Translations under genes and position numbers: made by a program | The notes under the pieces: model-generated | What the model saw: the letters and a program-made list of their open reading frames with translations, nothing else | Told to the model about the DNA's origin: nothing | Databases searched by the model: none | In this document: positions 1-7,932 of the stretch, piece after piece | Numbering within the stretch: position 1 is the stretch's first letter | How the letters are laid out: every line of letters begins with the position of its first letter | Source: an uncultured Solobacterium sp. | Lineage (GTDB): Bacteria > Bacillota_I > Bacilli_A > Erysipelotrichales > Erysipelotrichaceae | Direction of reading: 5' to 3' | Length of the DNA stretch: 60,867 nucleotides | Assembly (NCBI GenBank): GCA_900552125.1 | Contig: URYK01000014.1 | Coordinates: 1 to 60,867, forward strand

Positions 1-623
1 TTCCTTGGCTGGATAGCTTCAAATATAACTTGAACTCCTATCACTGTGGTGATGAAACCTACGTTAAAGTAAAAGGCAAGAAAGCTTATGTTTTTTTCAT
101 GTGCGATGTAAAGCAGAAAATCATCACTTCATTCAAGATTTACATGAAGCGTGACACCTTTAGTGCTATCGAAGCCTTCTATTCTGTATTACGCAAATTT
201 AAAGAAATTCCAGAAACCTTAGAGTTTGTCGTTGATGGAAATCCCATTTATAAGGCAGCTCAACAATATTTTCAGCTAAAACGTATTTTCTTTAAAGTTA
301 CTCAAGTGATCGGGCTTACAAACGATGATCCTATATCAAGAGAACATCGTCCTGCCAAGCAAATCATAGAGCGATTAAATAGAACTTTTCAATATTCCTC
401 CGCAGTTAAAAATGGTTTTAACACAATCGAAGGAGCAAATGACTTAATGACACTATTCACTACGTACTTCAATTTTCTAAGAAATCATACTTCTCTAGGT
501 TATAGACCTCCATATGAATTAGATTGTCTGAAGAAAACACATAATATGCCGAATAAATGGAATATCATCTTGGATCAAGCTATGGACTTTTTCATCAAAG
601 ATGCCTATGGAATTGAGTTATGA
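1..623 (+). CDS. DDE transposase, C-terminal part (5' end outside window)
   Basis: The reading frame is open from the first bases and ends at 623, so the N-terminus lies upstream of the window. The visible part is a DDE-type catalytic domain resembling the IS6/IS240 group: first Asp in GDETYVKVKG, second Asp in VVDGNP, and a Glu followed by a basic stretch (IIERLNRTFQ). The ending HTSLGYRPP is typical of such transposases. A TTG at 30 is only an internal codon. The terminal inverted repeat cannot be assigned with the other end missing; the AT-rich stretch 624-715 between this gene and msrA contains nothing else I recognise. Family assignment rests on motif memory only. Confidence 0.75.
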   Translation, partial: PWLDSFKYNLNSYHCGDETYVKVKGKKAYVFFMCDVKQKIITSFKIYMKRDTFSAIEAFYSVLRKFKEIPETLEFVVDGNPIYKAAQQYFQLKRIFFKVTQVIGLTNDDPISREHRPAKQIIERLNRTFQYSSAVKNGFNTIEGANDLMTLFTTYFNFLRNHTSLGYRPPYELDCLKKTHNMPNKWNIILDQAMDFFIKDAYGIEL

Positions 624-715
624 AAAAATATATTCTTTCATAACTTATTTGACACTACCTTCACTAAATTATGCATTATATGTTATCATGCTCTTCTAAT
701 GATAATTCTTTCGAA

Positions 716-1216
716 TTACTTATCCTTTACACTTTCAATCTTCTGTTTTGAAATATGGCAGTATCCATTCGGATTCTTTACTAAGTATTTTTGATGATAT
801 TCCTCTGCACTATAAAAGTTAATTAACTTCTCACATTCCACAACAATAGGTTCGTCATATTCTTTCGCAAGCTCATGTAAAGAAGCATCAATTACTGCGT
901 AGTCTTCTTCGTCTACGTAATAAATTCCTGTACGATATTGTTCTCCAATATCATTTCCTTGGCGATGATAACTTGTTGGATCAATTACATCATAATATAA
1001 AGCCAGGATATGTTCTAAAGTAACAACATCGGCATCATAGACAACATGAATTGTTTCCGCAAATCCTGTATCCTGTTTACATACCATTTCATAAGTAGGA
1101 TTCTCCACACGACCATTCGCATATCCTACCTCTGTAGAAAGTACTCCTTTAACATTATCAAAATATGCCTGCATTCCCCAGAAACATCCTCCTGCTAAGT
1201 AAATTTCCTTTTTCAC
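716..1216 (-). CDS. msrA: Peptide-methionine (S)-S-oxide reductase MsrA
   Basis: Repairs oxidised proteins by reducing methionine-S-sulfoxide in the cytoplasm. The catalytic motif GGCFWG lies at residues 9-14 with Cys11 as nucleophile, followed by conserved stretches such as VGYANG and YHQKYL. About 166 residues, a normal length for a single-domain MsrA without fused MsrB. Start: GTG at 1216, because a strong GGAGGAGG lies 7 nt upstream; the ATG codons further upstream precede this Shine-Dalgarno and would be poorly placed. It stands alone, 86 nt after the end of recQ, which has its own terminator. Confidence 0.93.
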   Translation of the reverse strand: MKKEIYLAGGCFWGMQAYFDNVKGVLSTEVGYANGRVENPTYEMVCKQDTGFAETIHVVYDADVVTLEHILALYYDVIDPTSYHRQGNDIGEQYRTGIYYVDEEDYAVIDASLHELAKEYDEPIVVECEKLINFYSAEEYHQKYLVKNPNGYCHISKQKIESVKDK

Positions 1217-1291
1217 TAATATTACCTCCTCCATATTTATATTCATTATAGAGTAAATATCTAAAAATTACTATGCAATATCATCGCAAAT

Positions 1292-1312
1292 AAAAAGAGG
1301 GCTTAACCCTCC
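1292..1312 (-). terminator. Intrinsic terminator of the ung-folC-recQ operon
   Basis: On the minus strand a GAGGG/CCCTC stem with loop TTAAG is followed by TTTTT. The recQ stop codon TAA lies in the loop. Confidence 0.85.
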
Positions 1313-3105
1313 GCATATGTTTTGATTAATTCCATAAAAGTTTTTCCATATGTCTGAAATTTCACTTCTCCTACTCCACTCACTGCCAACATCTCTTTTT
1401 TTGATGTTGGCTTTTTCTTACACATATCATGTAAAGTCTTATCTGAAAAGATAAGATATGGGGGTATAGCACGCTGACGAGCTAAATGTAAACGCAGCTT
1501 ACGAAGCTCTTCAAACAGATTAGGATCTTCTTCTGGTTCTTTTCTTTCTTTGATAAATTCTTGTCGTTCTATGACTACATTCATAAATAATTCTGTCACA
1601 TTCTCTAAGGCATCTTCCTGTTGTATTGTTAGTACAGAGTACCCATCATCACTCTGTGTAAGAATACCTTTCAATATCAAAAGCTGAATTACATCATAAA
1701 TATGGTTACGCGGATACTTCTTTAATGAGCCGTAGGAAGAAATTGTATTCAACTGATATCGTTTGATTTTGGCTCCTTCACTACCTCTTAGAATATCACA
1801 TATCATACTTTTCCCAAAACGTTGTCCACTATCTTTTATACAGGAAATAACTTGTTTTGCCTCTTCACAGACATTAATCTGTTCATATTTTGTTAAACAA
1901 TTGCCACAATTTCCGCAATATCCATTACTTTCCTCACCAAAATATTTCAACATATAATGTCGCAGACAGCTTGATATCGTACAATAAAAGACCATAGATT
2001 TTAAACGTTCTTTTTCCTTCTGCATTAACTCAGCTAACATTGTCTCATCCATATCCTCATGCCCACTGCCATGCTCAATGAGAAACTGATTCAAATGCAC
2101 ATCTTTCCCACTATAAAACAAGATACAATCAGCTTTTTCTCCATCTCTACCGGCTCTTCCAGCTTCCTGATAATAACTTTCCATATTCTTTGGCATATGA
2201 TAATGGATCACAAATCTTACATTGGATTTATCAATACCCATACCAAAAGCATTAGTAGCCACCATGATACTTTTCTTATCATAAATAAAATCATCCTGGT
2301 TTTTCATTCTTTCTTCATCACTTAAACCCGCATGATAACGAGTAGCACGATATCCATCTTTTTTAAGCTGTTCACAGACTTCCTCTACAGATTTTCTCGA
2401 TAAACAATAAATAATTCCTGCTTGTCCTTTATACTTTTTCAAATATTCCACTAACATCTTATACTTATCTTTTGGCTTTTCAACCACAAACGTTAAATTT
2501 TTACGATCAAAGCTTGTCGTAATAGTATAAGGATCATGCATATCCAATAACCTTAATATATCTTCCTTAACTACACTTGTGGCAGTTGCGGTAAATGCAG
2601 AAACAATCGGGCGTTTAGGCAAAGCTTTCAAAAAATCCTGAATCTGTAGGTAATGAGGTCTAAAATCTTGACCCCATTGACTAACACAATGTGCTTCATC
2701 AACACATACCATTGATATATTCATGCTTTTCGCGAAGGATAGAAATTCTTCACTTAATAAACGTTCTGGCGCTACATAAATGATTTTATATGTATATTGC
2801 TTGGCAAGTGAAATTGCTTTTTTATATTGTGAGTAAGTTAAAGAGCTGTTAAGATAGGCTGCACGTATTCCTATCTGATTCAATGTCTGTACCTGATCCT
2901 TCATAAGAGAGATTAGTGGAGAAATAACCAATGTAATTCCTTCCAGCATAACAGCTGGGACCTGATAACAAATCGATTTACCTGCCCCTGTAGGCATAAT
3001 GCCTAATACATCCTGCTTAGCTAAAATATGCGTAATTAATTCTTTCTGGCCTTCTCGAAATTCTTTATATCCAAAATATTTTCTTAGTACATCATTAGGC
3101 GTCAT
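1303..3105 (-). CDS. recQ: ATP-dependent DNA helicase RecQ
   Basis: A 3'-5' superfamily 2 helicase for recombination and repair. Walker A at residues 35-44 (GIMPTGAGKS), a DEAH box with the RecQ aromatic-rich loop at 136-150 (DEAHCVSQWGQDFRP), a second RecA domain with AGRAGRDG, a Cys-rich zinc-binding subdomain (CGNCGNC) and a C-terminal HRDC domain (about 520-600). 600 residues is normal for bacterial RecQ. Its ATG overlaps the folC stop by 4 nt (ATGA), so it is translationally coupled as the last gene of a repair/folate operon. Confidence 0.95.
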   Translation of the reverse strand: MTPNDVLRKYFGYKEFREGQKELITHILAKQDVLGIMPTGAGKSICYQVPAVMLEGITLVISPLISLMKDQVQTLNQIGIRAAYLNSSLTYSQYKKAISLAKQYTYKIIYVAPERLLSEEFLSFAKSMNISMVCVDEAHCVSQWGQDFRPHYLQIQDFLKALPKRPIVSAFTATATSVVKEDILRLLDMHDPYTITTSFDRKNLTFVVEKPKDKYKMLVEYLKKYKGQAGIIYCLSRKSVEEVCEQLKKDGYRATRYHAGLSDEERMKNQDDFIYDKKSIMVATNAFGMGIDKSNVRFVIHYHMPKNMESYYQEAGRAGRDGEKADCILFYSGKDVHLNQFLIEHGSGHEDMDETMLAELMQKEKERLKSMVFYCTISSCLRHYMLKYFGEESNGYCGNCGNCLTKYEQINVCEEAKQVISCIKDSGQRFGKSMICDILRGSEGAKIKRYQLNTISSYGSLKKYPRNHIYDVIQLLILKGILTQSDDGYSVLTIQQEDALENVTELFMNVVIERQEFIKERKEPEEDPNLFEELRKLRLHLARQRAIPPYLIFSDKTLHDMCKKKPTSKKEMLAVSGVGEVKFQTYGKTFMELIKTYAEG

Positions 3106-4340
3106 GCGTTAAATCCCTCTTTGATTAAATATTTTCGAACATCACTTATAAAATATAAAGAACCAGTTATCACAATTGGCTGTTTTTTCTTTATCGCATA
3201 CTGAATCGCCTGCATATAGCTATCCATAAAAGAAACGTAAGGATTATCTTTTATACAAGAAATATCCAAGGCTCGCTCATTCATAAACGGAACCACAATG
3301 ATTTCTTCACTTACTTTTTGTAGTTCATCAATCATTTGTTCATAGTTTTTATCCTTTAAGACAGAGAATATCACAATAACCTGTTTCATCTTTTTAACAT
3401 TTTCACACAAAGCATGTATTCCATCCGCATTATGAGCGCCATCTATAATTATTAAAGGATCTTTAGAAATCATTTCAAATCGACCTTGCCAAACTGCCTT
3501 ATATAATCCTTGACGAATTTTATTTTCACTTACTTGTACAATGTTTTTATGTTTTAGATAATCAATTGTTTCTACTGCTAGTGCTGCATTTTTACACTGA
3601 TATAATGCTTTTCCTGTTAATCTTAATGCATTATATTTCACATAATCAAAGCATAAACCATCTTCTGTCTCTTCTATGTTCATTATATCTTGGATACGAA
3701 TACAATCCGTATGATGTTTATGAGCTATTTCATCAAAAACTGCCAAACAGGAAGCTGATTCTTCCGCAGTAATTACACAGGTATCATCCTTTATAATACC
3801 TGCTTTTTCTTTTGCGATTTTCTCTTTGGTATCACCTAAAAATTCCATATGATCCATTCCAATATTAGTAATTACAGATACTAACGGCTTTAAGATATTT
3901 GTTGCATCTAATCTACCACCCAGGCCTGTTTCAAATACACAGAAATCCGTTTTTGACTCTGAGAAATATATGGACGCAATACACATATCTATTTCAAACA
4001 TGCTTAAATCCCATTTTATCCAACTATCATAATAACGATTCGCAATATCTAAGAAGACATCTGATGGAATAAATTCATTATTAATACGAATACGATCTAA
4101 ATGAGTAATCAAATAGGGAGAAGTAAAACTACCTACTATATATCCTGCCTCTTGTAAGATACTTCGAATATCATTCGTTGTACTACCTTTCCCATTTGTA
4201 CCCGCAATATGAATTGTTTTTAGAGATTGATGAGGATTGCCGATAGACTCCATATACGCTTTGAAATGATCTAAGCCATATCCTCTATTTTTTCTTTGTT
4301 CTATGATTGCAATAACTTCTTCCGTATTATGAAACTTCAT
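3102..4340 (-). CDS. folC: Folylpolyglutamate synthase / dihydrofolate synthase
   Basis: Mur-ligase-type enzyme that adds glutamate to (dihydro)folate, retaining folates and making dihydrofolate. The P-loop GTNGKGST is at residues 47-54; GLGGRLDATN and IGMDHMEFLG are family signatures. 412 residues, normal length. A GGAAG ribosome site precedes the ATG. It starts 22 nt after ung and overlaps recQ by 4 nt. Whether it also has dihydrofolate synthase activity cannot be told from sequence alone. Confidence 0.93.
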   Translation of the reverse strand: MKFHNTEEVIAIIEQRKNRGYGLDHFKAYMESIGNPHQSLKTIHIAGTNGKGSTTNDIRSILQEAGYIVGSFTSPYLITHLDRIRINNEFIPSDVFLDIANRYYDSWIKWDLSMFEIDMCIASIYFSESKTDFCVFETGLGGRLDATNILKPLVSVITNIGMDHMEFLGDTKEKIAKEKAGIIKDDTCVITAEESASCLAVFDEIAHKHHTDCIRIQDIMNIEETEDGLCFDYVKYNALRLTGKALYQCKNAALAVETIDYLKHKNIVQVSENKIRQGLYKAVWQGRFEMISKDPLIIIDGAHNADGIHALCENVKKMKQVIVIFSVLKDKNYEQMIDELQKVSEEIIVVPFMNERALDISCIKDNPYVSFMDSYMQAIQYAIKKKQPIVITGSLYFISDVRKYLIKEGFNA

Positions 4341-4362
4341 ACCATTAACTTCCTTTCATCCA

Positions 4363-5022
4363 TCATTCTTGAATTCTCCAATCAATTGTCTCTCTTCCTA
4401 ACTCTTTTAAATAAGTATTTATCTGAGAGAAAGGCCGACTTCCAAAAAATCCTCTAGATGCGGATAATGGAGAAGGGTGAGCAGATTGAATAATACGATG
4501 TTTATTCTGATCGATCAAACAAGCTTTCTTCTGTGCATGGTTTCCCCATAAAACAAATACAATACCTGATTCTTGTTTATTTAAAGTTTCAATCACATGA
4601 TCAGTAAATGTTTCCCAACCCTTATTCGCATGAGAAGCTGGTTTTCCTTCTCTTACACTCATAACAGTATTCATTAAAAAAACACCTTGTTTAGCCCAGT
4701 CTATTAAACAGCCATGAGATGGTGATTCTACTCCTATATCATTTTTTAACTCTTTATATATATTCTTTAAGCTTCTTGGTATAGCAACACCTTTTTGTAC
4801 AGAAAAGCTCAATCCATGTGCCTGATTAGGCTGATGATATGGATCTTGCCCTAAAATCACTACTTTAACATCTGATAATGGACATAATGTAAAACATGTA
4901 AATAGATTATCTCTAGAAGGATAGATGGTTTGTGTTGCGTATTCTTCATCTAAAAACTTAATTAAATCTTGAAAATATTTTTGCTTTCTTTCTTGCATAA
5001 AAAAAGCTTCCCAAGTATTCAT
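4363..5022 (-). CDS. ung: Uracil-DNA glycosylase, family 1
   Basis: Excises uracil from DNA, starting base-excision repair. The water-activating motif GQDPYH is at residues 58-63 (Asp60) and the leucine-loop motif HPSPLSA at 182-188; the family-1 pattern is complete. 219 residues, normal length. Start: ATG at 5022, 8 nt after AGGAAG; the in-frame GTG at 5031 overlaps that ribosome site and is less likely. First gene of the ung-folC-recQ operon. Confidence 0.95.
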   Translation of the reverse strand: MNTWEAFFMQERKQKYFQDLIKFLDEEYATQTIYPSRDNLFTCFTLCPLSDVKVVILGQDPYHQPNQAHGLSFSVQKGVAIPRSLKNIYKELKNDIGVESPSHGCLIDWAKQGVFLMNTVMSVREGKPASHANKGWETFTDHVIETLNKQESGIVFVLWGNHAQKKACLIDQNKHRIIQSAHPSPLSASRGFFGSRPFSQINTYLKELGRETIDWRIQE

Positions 5023-5082
5023 GTTAATCACTTCCTAAACAGCAATATCTTATCACACTTATCTTTTCCTTGGTAGTATTTC

Positions 5083-5132
5083 TAAAACAAACAAAGAGCT
5101 AATAACACCTATATTCAAGTTATATTAGCTCT
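5083..5132 (-). terminator. Terminator after the diguanylate cyclase gene
   Basis: Minus strand: AGAGCTAATA paired with TATTAGCTCT, then TTGTTTGTTTT. Confidence 0.75.
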
Positions 5133-5139
5133 AAAGTCT

Positions 5140-7083
5140 TTATGCGTCTTTATCCTTAGTTTGATGATCTCCTAAGAAATAACCATTTTTACCCCCACGT
5201 TTTGCGGTATACATAGCATCATCTGCCGATTGATATAAATCTTCATATGTTTTATTATTTCCGCCTAAATAGGCAATCCCAATACTTACTGAGAGATTAT
5301 ATTGTTCATAATAGGAACTTAATTCTTGTCTTATAATGCTTAGAATATGGTCAATTTTCGTTTCAAGACCTGCTTTAGAAATAAAGTTAGGTAAGAATAC
5401 AATAAATTCATCTCCTCCAAGTCTAGCAACTATATCCGATGTTCTAAATTGTGTTATTAGTATTTCCGCAAATTTCTTTAGGACTAAATCTCCTTCCATA
5501 TGACCTAATTGATCATTTATACTCTTAAAGTTATCTAAATCCATCAAAATCATAACACCTTGCATATTAGTATCTTTACTTACAAAGTCATCTATATATT
5601 CTTTAACCTTTGTACGATTATAGATGCCTGTTAATGAATCAATATAATTTTTCTCTTTTTCTTCCTCAAGACTTTGAATCAATTGTTTTGTTCTGGCATT
5701 CTCAACACTTATGTCTTCTAAGAAGCCATAAGAAGAATCTTTTAATATATTTCTTCGAATCTTTATCATTCTCCCCGGTGCCACTGTCATAATTTCTTCA
5801 ATTTCTATTTTACCTTTTTCCTGCAAATCAGAGACATGGTTCTGATAATATTCAATTATCTTTTCTTTACATTCTTCATCAGTAGATACACCTAATAGAT
5901 ACGGAACATTTTTAGAATAATACGCTTGGTTTAAATCCGCATAGTATTCATAAGCACCAAAACCTTCTCCCATCAAAGACGCAATGGTAGATATACGTTC
6001 ATTTCTAGTCTGAATTACTCGTAAAACACGATTTAACTCTTCACTTAACTGATTCAGTTCTTTTGTTTTTGTGGCTTCAAACTGAACACCTGAATCACCA
6101 CTAGTAAACTGATGAGCTTTCTTTGTAATCATATCAATATCTTTTAAAATAAAATGATGTATCAAAAAATACAAAGACATTGTAATTACGATTGATAATA
6201 TAATTAACAACAATACAAATTGAATAAAATAACCTTGGCTAATATGCTTAATTTCTCCAATATTAGACATATATCCTACATAATAGTCATTTACTTTCTT
6301 TGTCAGTAACAAATGCATTTCCCCATTTATTTCAGCTTTAATCGCATTATCTTCTGCTTTTTTCAATAAATCAGGTAAATTATCCGCATGTATATACTGT
6401 TCATTATTTTTGGTAATGCCTAATATATTTGCTTCATCATCTGCCACAAACAACGTTCTGCTTTCTTTTGTTGGAATTGTATCTAAGAATGTCGCAACAT
6501 TAGTTACACCTGTATATTGTTCATAGACAGACATATTAATTTCCATTAAAATCATACCCTTTTGGTTCTCTGCTATTGGAGTTCCAAAAAGAACATTAAA
6601 ATCATCTGATTTTAAGATTTTAGAATTGAAATCTAAGACATATTCCTGATTTGCTTTACCTTCAATAATCGGTAAAAAAGCATTCAATCCCTCGTTTTTA
6701 TAAAAATTAACTCCTATATTTTCTGCGTTACTACTTTGTGTCACAATTCCCTTTTCATCTATAATACTAATAGAGTCAACTTCCAGTATATCTAAGAAAT
6801 ACCGCCACTCATCATCTGTTAACTCATGGTTTTTGTTTTCTGAAATGAAATATCTTGCGAAATTACTACGATTTAAATAATCTGTAGTAAATAGATTAGT
6901 TGTTTTCTGTCTCATCTCTATGCTTGTTTCTAGACTCTTAGACATCTGATTAACAATCGTTTCCATCATTTCTTTTTCAGAATCGATTTCATGATTTTTA
7001 ATAATCATTGAAAAAATCAGCATTAATACAACGGACGAAATAATAATCACAAGAGAAATATAAGAAATCATTTTCTTTCTCAT
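5140..7083 (-). CDS. Membrane-bound diguanylate cyclase (Cache-like sensor, HAMP, PAS-like, GGDEF)
   Basis: Predicted to make cyclic di-GMP in response to an external or periplasm-side cue. Order: TM segment 8-28, extracellular sensor about 30-280 (probably dCache-like), TM 285-308, HAMP-like linker 309-360, PAS-like region about 365-465, GGDEF domain 480-640. The active site is canonical GGDEF at 556-560 and the allosteric product-inhibition I-site RTSD is present at 547-550, exactly five residues upstream. Metal-binding Asp in LMDLDNFK. No EAL or HD-GYP partner is visible in the window. Alone in its transcription unit with its own terminator. Confidence 0.9.
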   Translation of the reverse strand: MRKKMISYISLVIIISSVVLMLIFSMIIKNHEIDSEKEMMETIVNQMSKSLETSIEMRQKTTNLFTTDYLNRSNFARYFISENKNHELTDDEWRYFLDILEVDSISIIDEKGIVTQSSNAENIGVNFYKNEGLNAFLPIIEGKANQEYVLDFNSKILKSDDFNVLFGTPIAENQKGMILMEINMSVYEQYTGVTNVATFLDTIPTKESRTLFVADDEANILGITKNNEQYIHADNLPDLLKKAEDNAIKAEINGEMHLLLTKKVNDYYVGYMSNIGEIKHISQGYFIQFVLLLIILSIVITMSLYFLIHHFILKDIDMITKKAHQFTSGDSGVQFEATKTKELNQLSEELNRVLRVIQTRNERISTIASLMGEGFGAYEYYADLNQAYYSKNVPYLLGVSTDEECKEKIIEYYQNHVSDLQEKGKIEIEEIMTVAPGRMIKIRRNILKDSSYGFLEDISVENARTKQLIQSLEEEKEKNYIDSLTGIYNRTKVKEYIDDFVSKDTNMQGVMILMDLDNFKSINDQLGHMEGDLVLKKFAEILITQFRTSDIVARLGGDEFIVFLPNFISKAGLETKIDHILSIIRQELSSYYEQYNLSVSIGIAYLGGNNKTYEDLYQSADDAMYTAKRGGKNGYFLGDHQTKDKDA

Positions 7084-7137
7084 GCTGAATCCCTACTTTC
7101 TTTTAGAATAAATGAGTTCTTATTAAAATAATTTTCT

Positions 7138-7223
7138 CACGCAACTTACTATACTGCTCATAAAGTATACGTTGTGATCAATTTGTGTACCTATTCACTC
7201 ATGTGAATAGGTTGTGTTTTTTT
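7138..7223 (+). other. Two-hairpin structured region; plus-strand terminator without an upstream gene
   Basis: In the 285-nt gap upstream of the diguanylate cyclase there is an imperfect inverted repeat (7138-7177, TATACT paired with AGTATA inside CGCAAC/GTTGTG). It is followed by a perfect 10-bp stem with a 4-nt loop (7189-7212, ACCTATTCAC/GTGAATAGGT) and a T-rich tail TGTGTTTTTTT. As a plus-strand RNA it looks like a short terminated transcript, but I find no convincing plus-strand promoter. On the minus strand it lies in the 5' leader of the cyclase gene, without a T-tract. Confidence 0.45.
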
Positions 7224-7356
7224 ATAATGTGTAGATTATCTCTACATATATTATAATATTACAACAATTTAACAAAATGTAAAAGTATAAAAACTGTAAA
7301 AAAACACCAATATAAAGCGTTTATAGCTTTTCTTTATATAATATTTCCTTTCACAT

Positions 7357-7383
7357 AAAAAGACACAACTAATCAGCTGTGCC
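7357..7383 (-). terminator. Terminator of the molybdenum hydroxylase operon
   Basis: Minus strand: GGCACAGC paired with GTTGTGTC, then TTTTT. The mocA stop codon TAG lies in the 3' arm. Confidence 0.8.
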
Positions 7384-7932
7384 TTTGTTTATATCCTCTC
7401 TTGTATCAATATCTTTTAGTTCTTCTTCACGACATTCAACCGTAAGTATATCTTGTGGATATTTCTTTAAAACGGTCTTTCCGCCTTGTTCATTTTGTAG
7501 AGATAATAAATCAGAATAATATTTCCTTGGAAATATTGCAGGATTACGAACAATCCCTTGATAGCTTACACAAACTATATGATTTCCATCCGCTTTATTC
7601 CATAATGCTTCTAAAGTTTCTTGATGAATATATGGCTGATCTGCCACTATCAATAAAACCTGATCACTATTACTATGACTAAGACCAATCCGTATACTGG
7701 ATGCCTGTCCTGTCATTGCCTCAAAATTCATAATAGGAGTCATATTATAATGGTTTGCTAGATTTATAATTTCTGGATATTGTGTTACTACATATATCCC
7801 ATTGGCAGGAAGTTTTGTAAGTTTTTGAAGTGTATGTTCAATTAAAGGAATACCATCTATTCTATACAACAACTTATTTCCTTGAAATCTTCGTGAAAAT
7901 CCAGATGCCAATACAATAATATCAGTCTTCAT
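7369..7932 (-). CDS. mocA: MocA-like molybdenum cofactor cytidylyltransferase / NTP transferase
   Basis: Nucleotidyltransferase of the MobA/MocA group. In the xanthine dehydrogenase family the enzyme usually needs the CMP form of molybdopterin, which MocA makes. The N-terminal loop ASGFSRRFQGNKLL (about 8-21) carries the nucleotide-binding residues and VADQPY is the metal-binding Asp motif. 187 residues. It overlaps the Mo-subunit gene by 11 nt and is last in the operon, which fits a dedicated cofactor-finishing or insertion enzyme. CTP versus GTP preference cannot be seen directly; the context favours CTP. Confidence 0.82.
   Translation of the reverse strand: MKTDIIVLASGFSRRFQGNKLLYRIDGIPLIEHTLQKLTKLPANGIYVVTQYPEIINLANHYNMTPIMNFEAMTGQASSIRIGLSHSNSDQVLLIVADQPYIHQETLEALWNKADGNHIVCVSYQGIVRNPAIFPRKYYSDLLSLQNEQGGKTVLKKYPQDILTVECREEELKDIDTREDINKGTAD

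Noticed and set aside
7084..7368. c-di-GMP riboswitch upstream of the diguanylate cyclase
   Set aside because: Neither the class I nor the class II core motifs are present; only generic hairpins.
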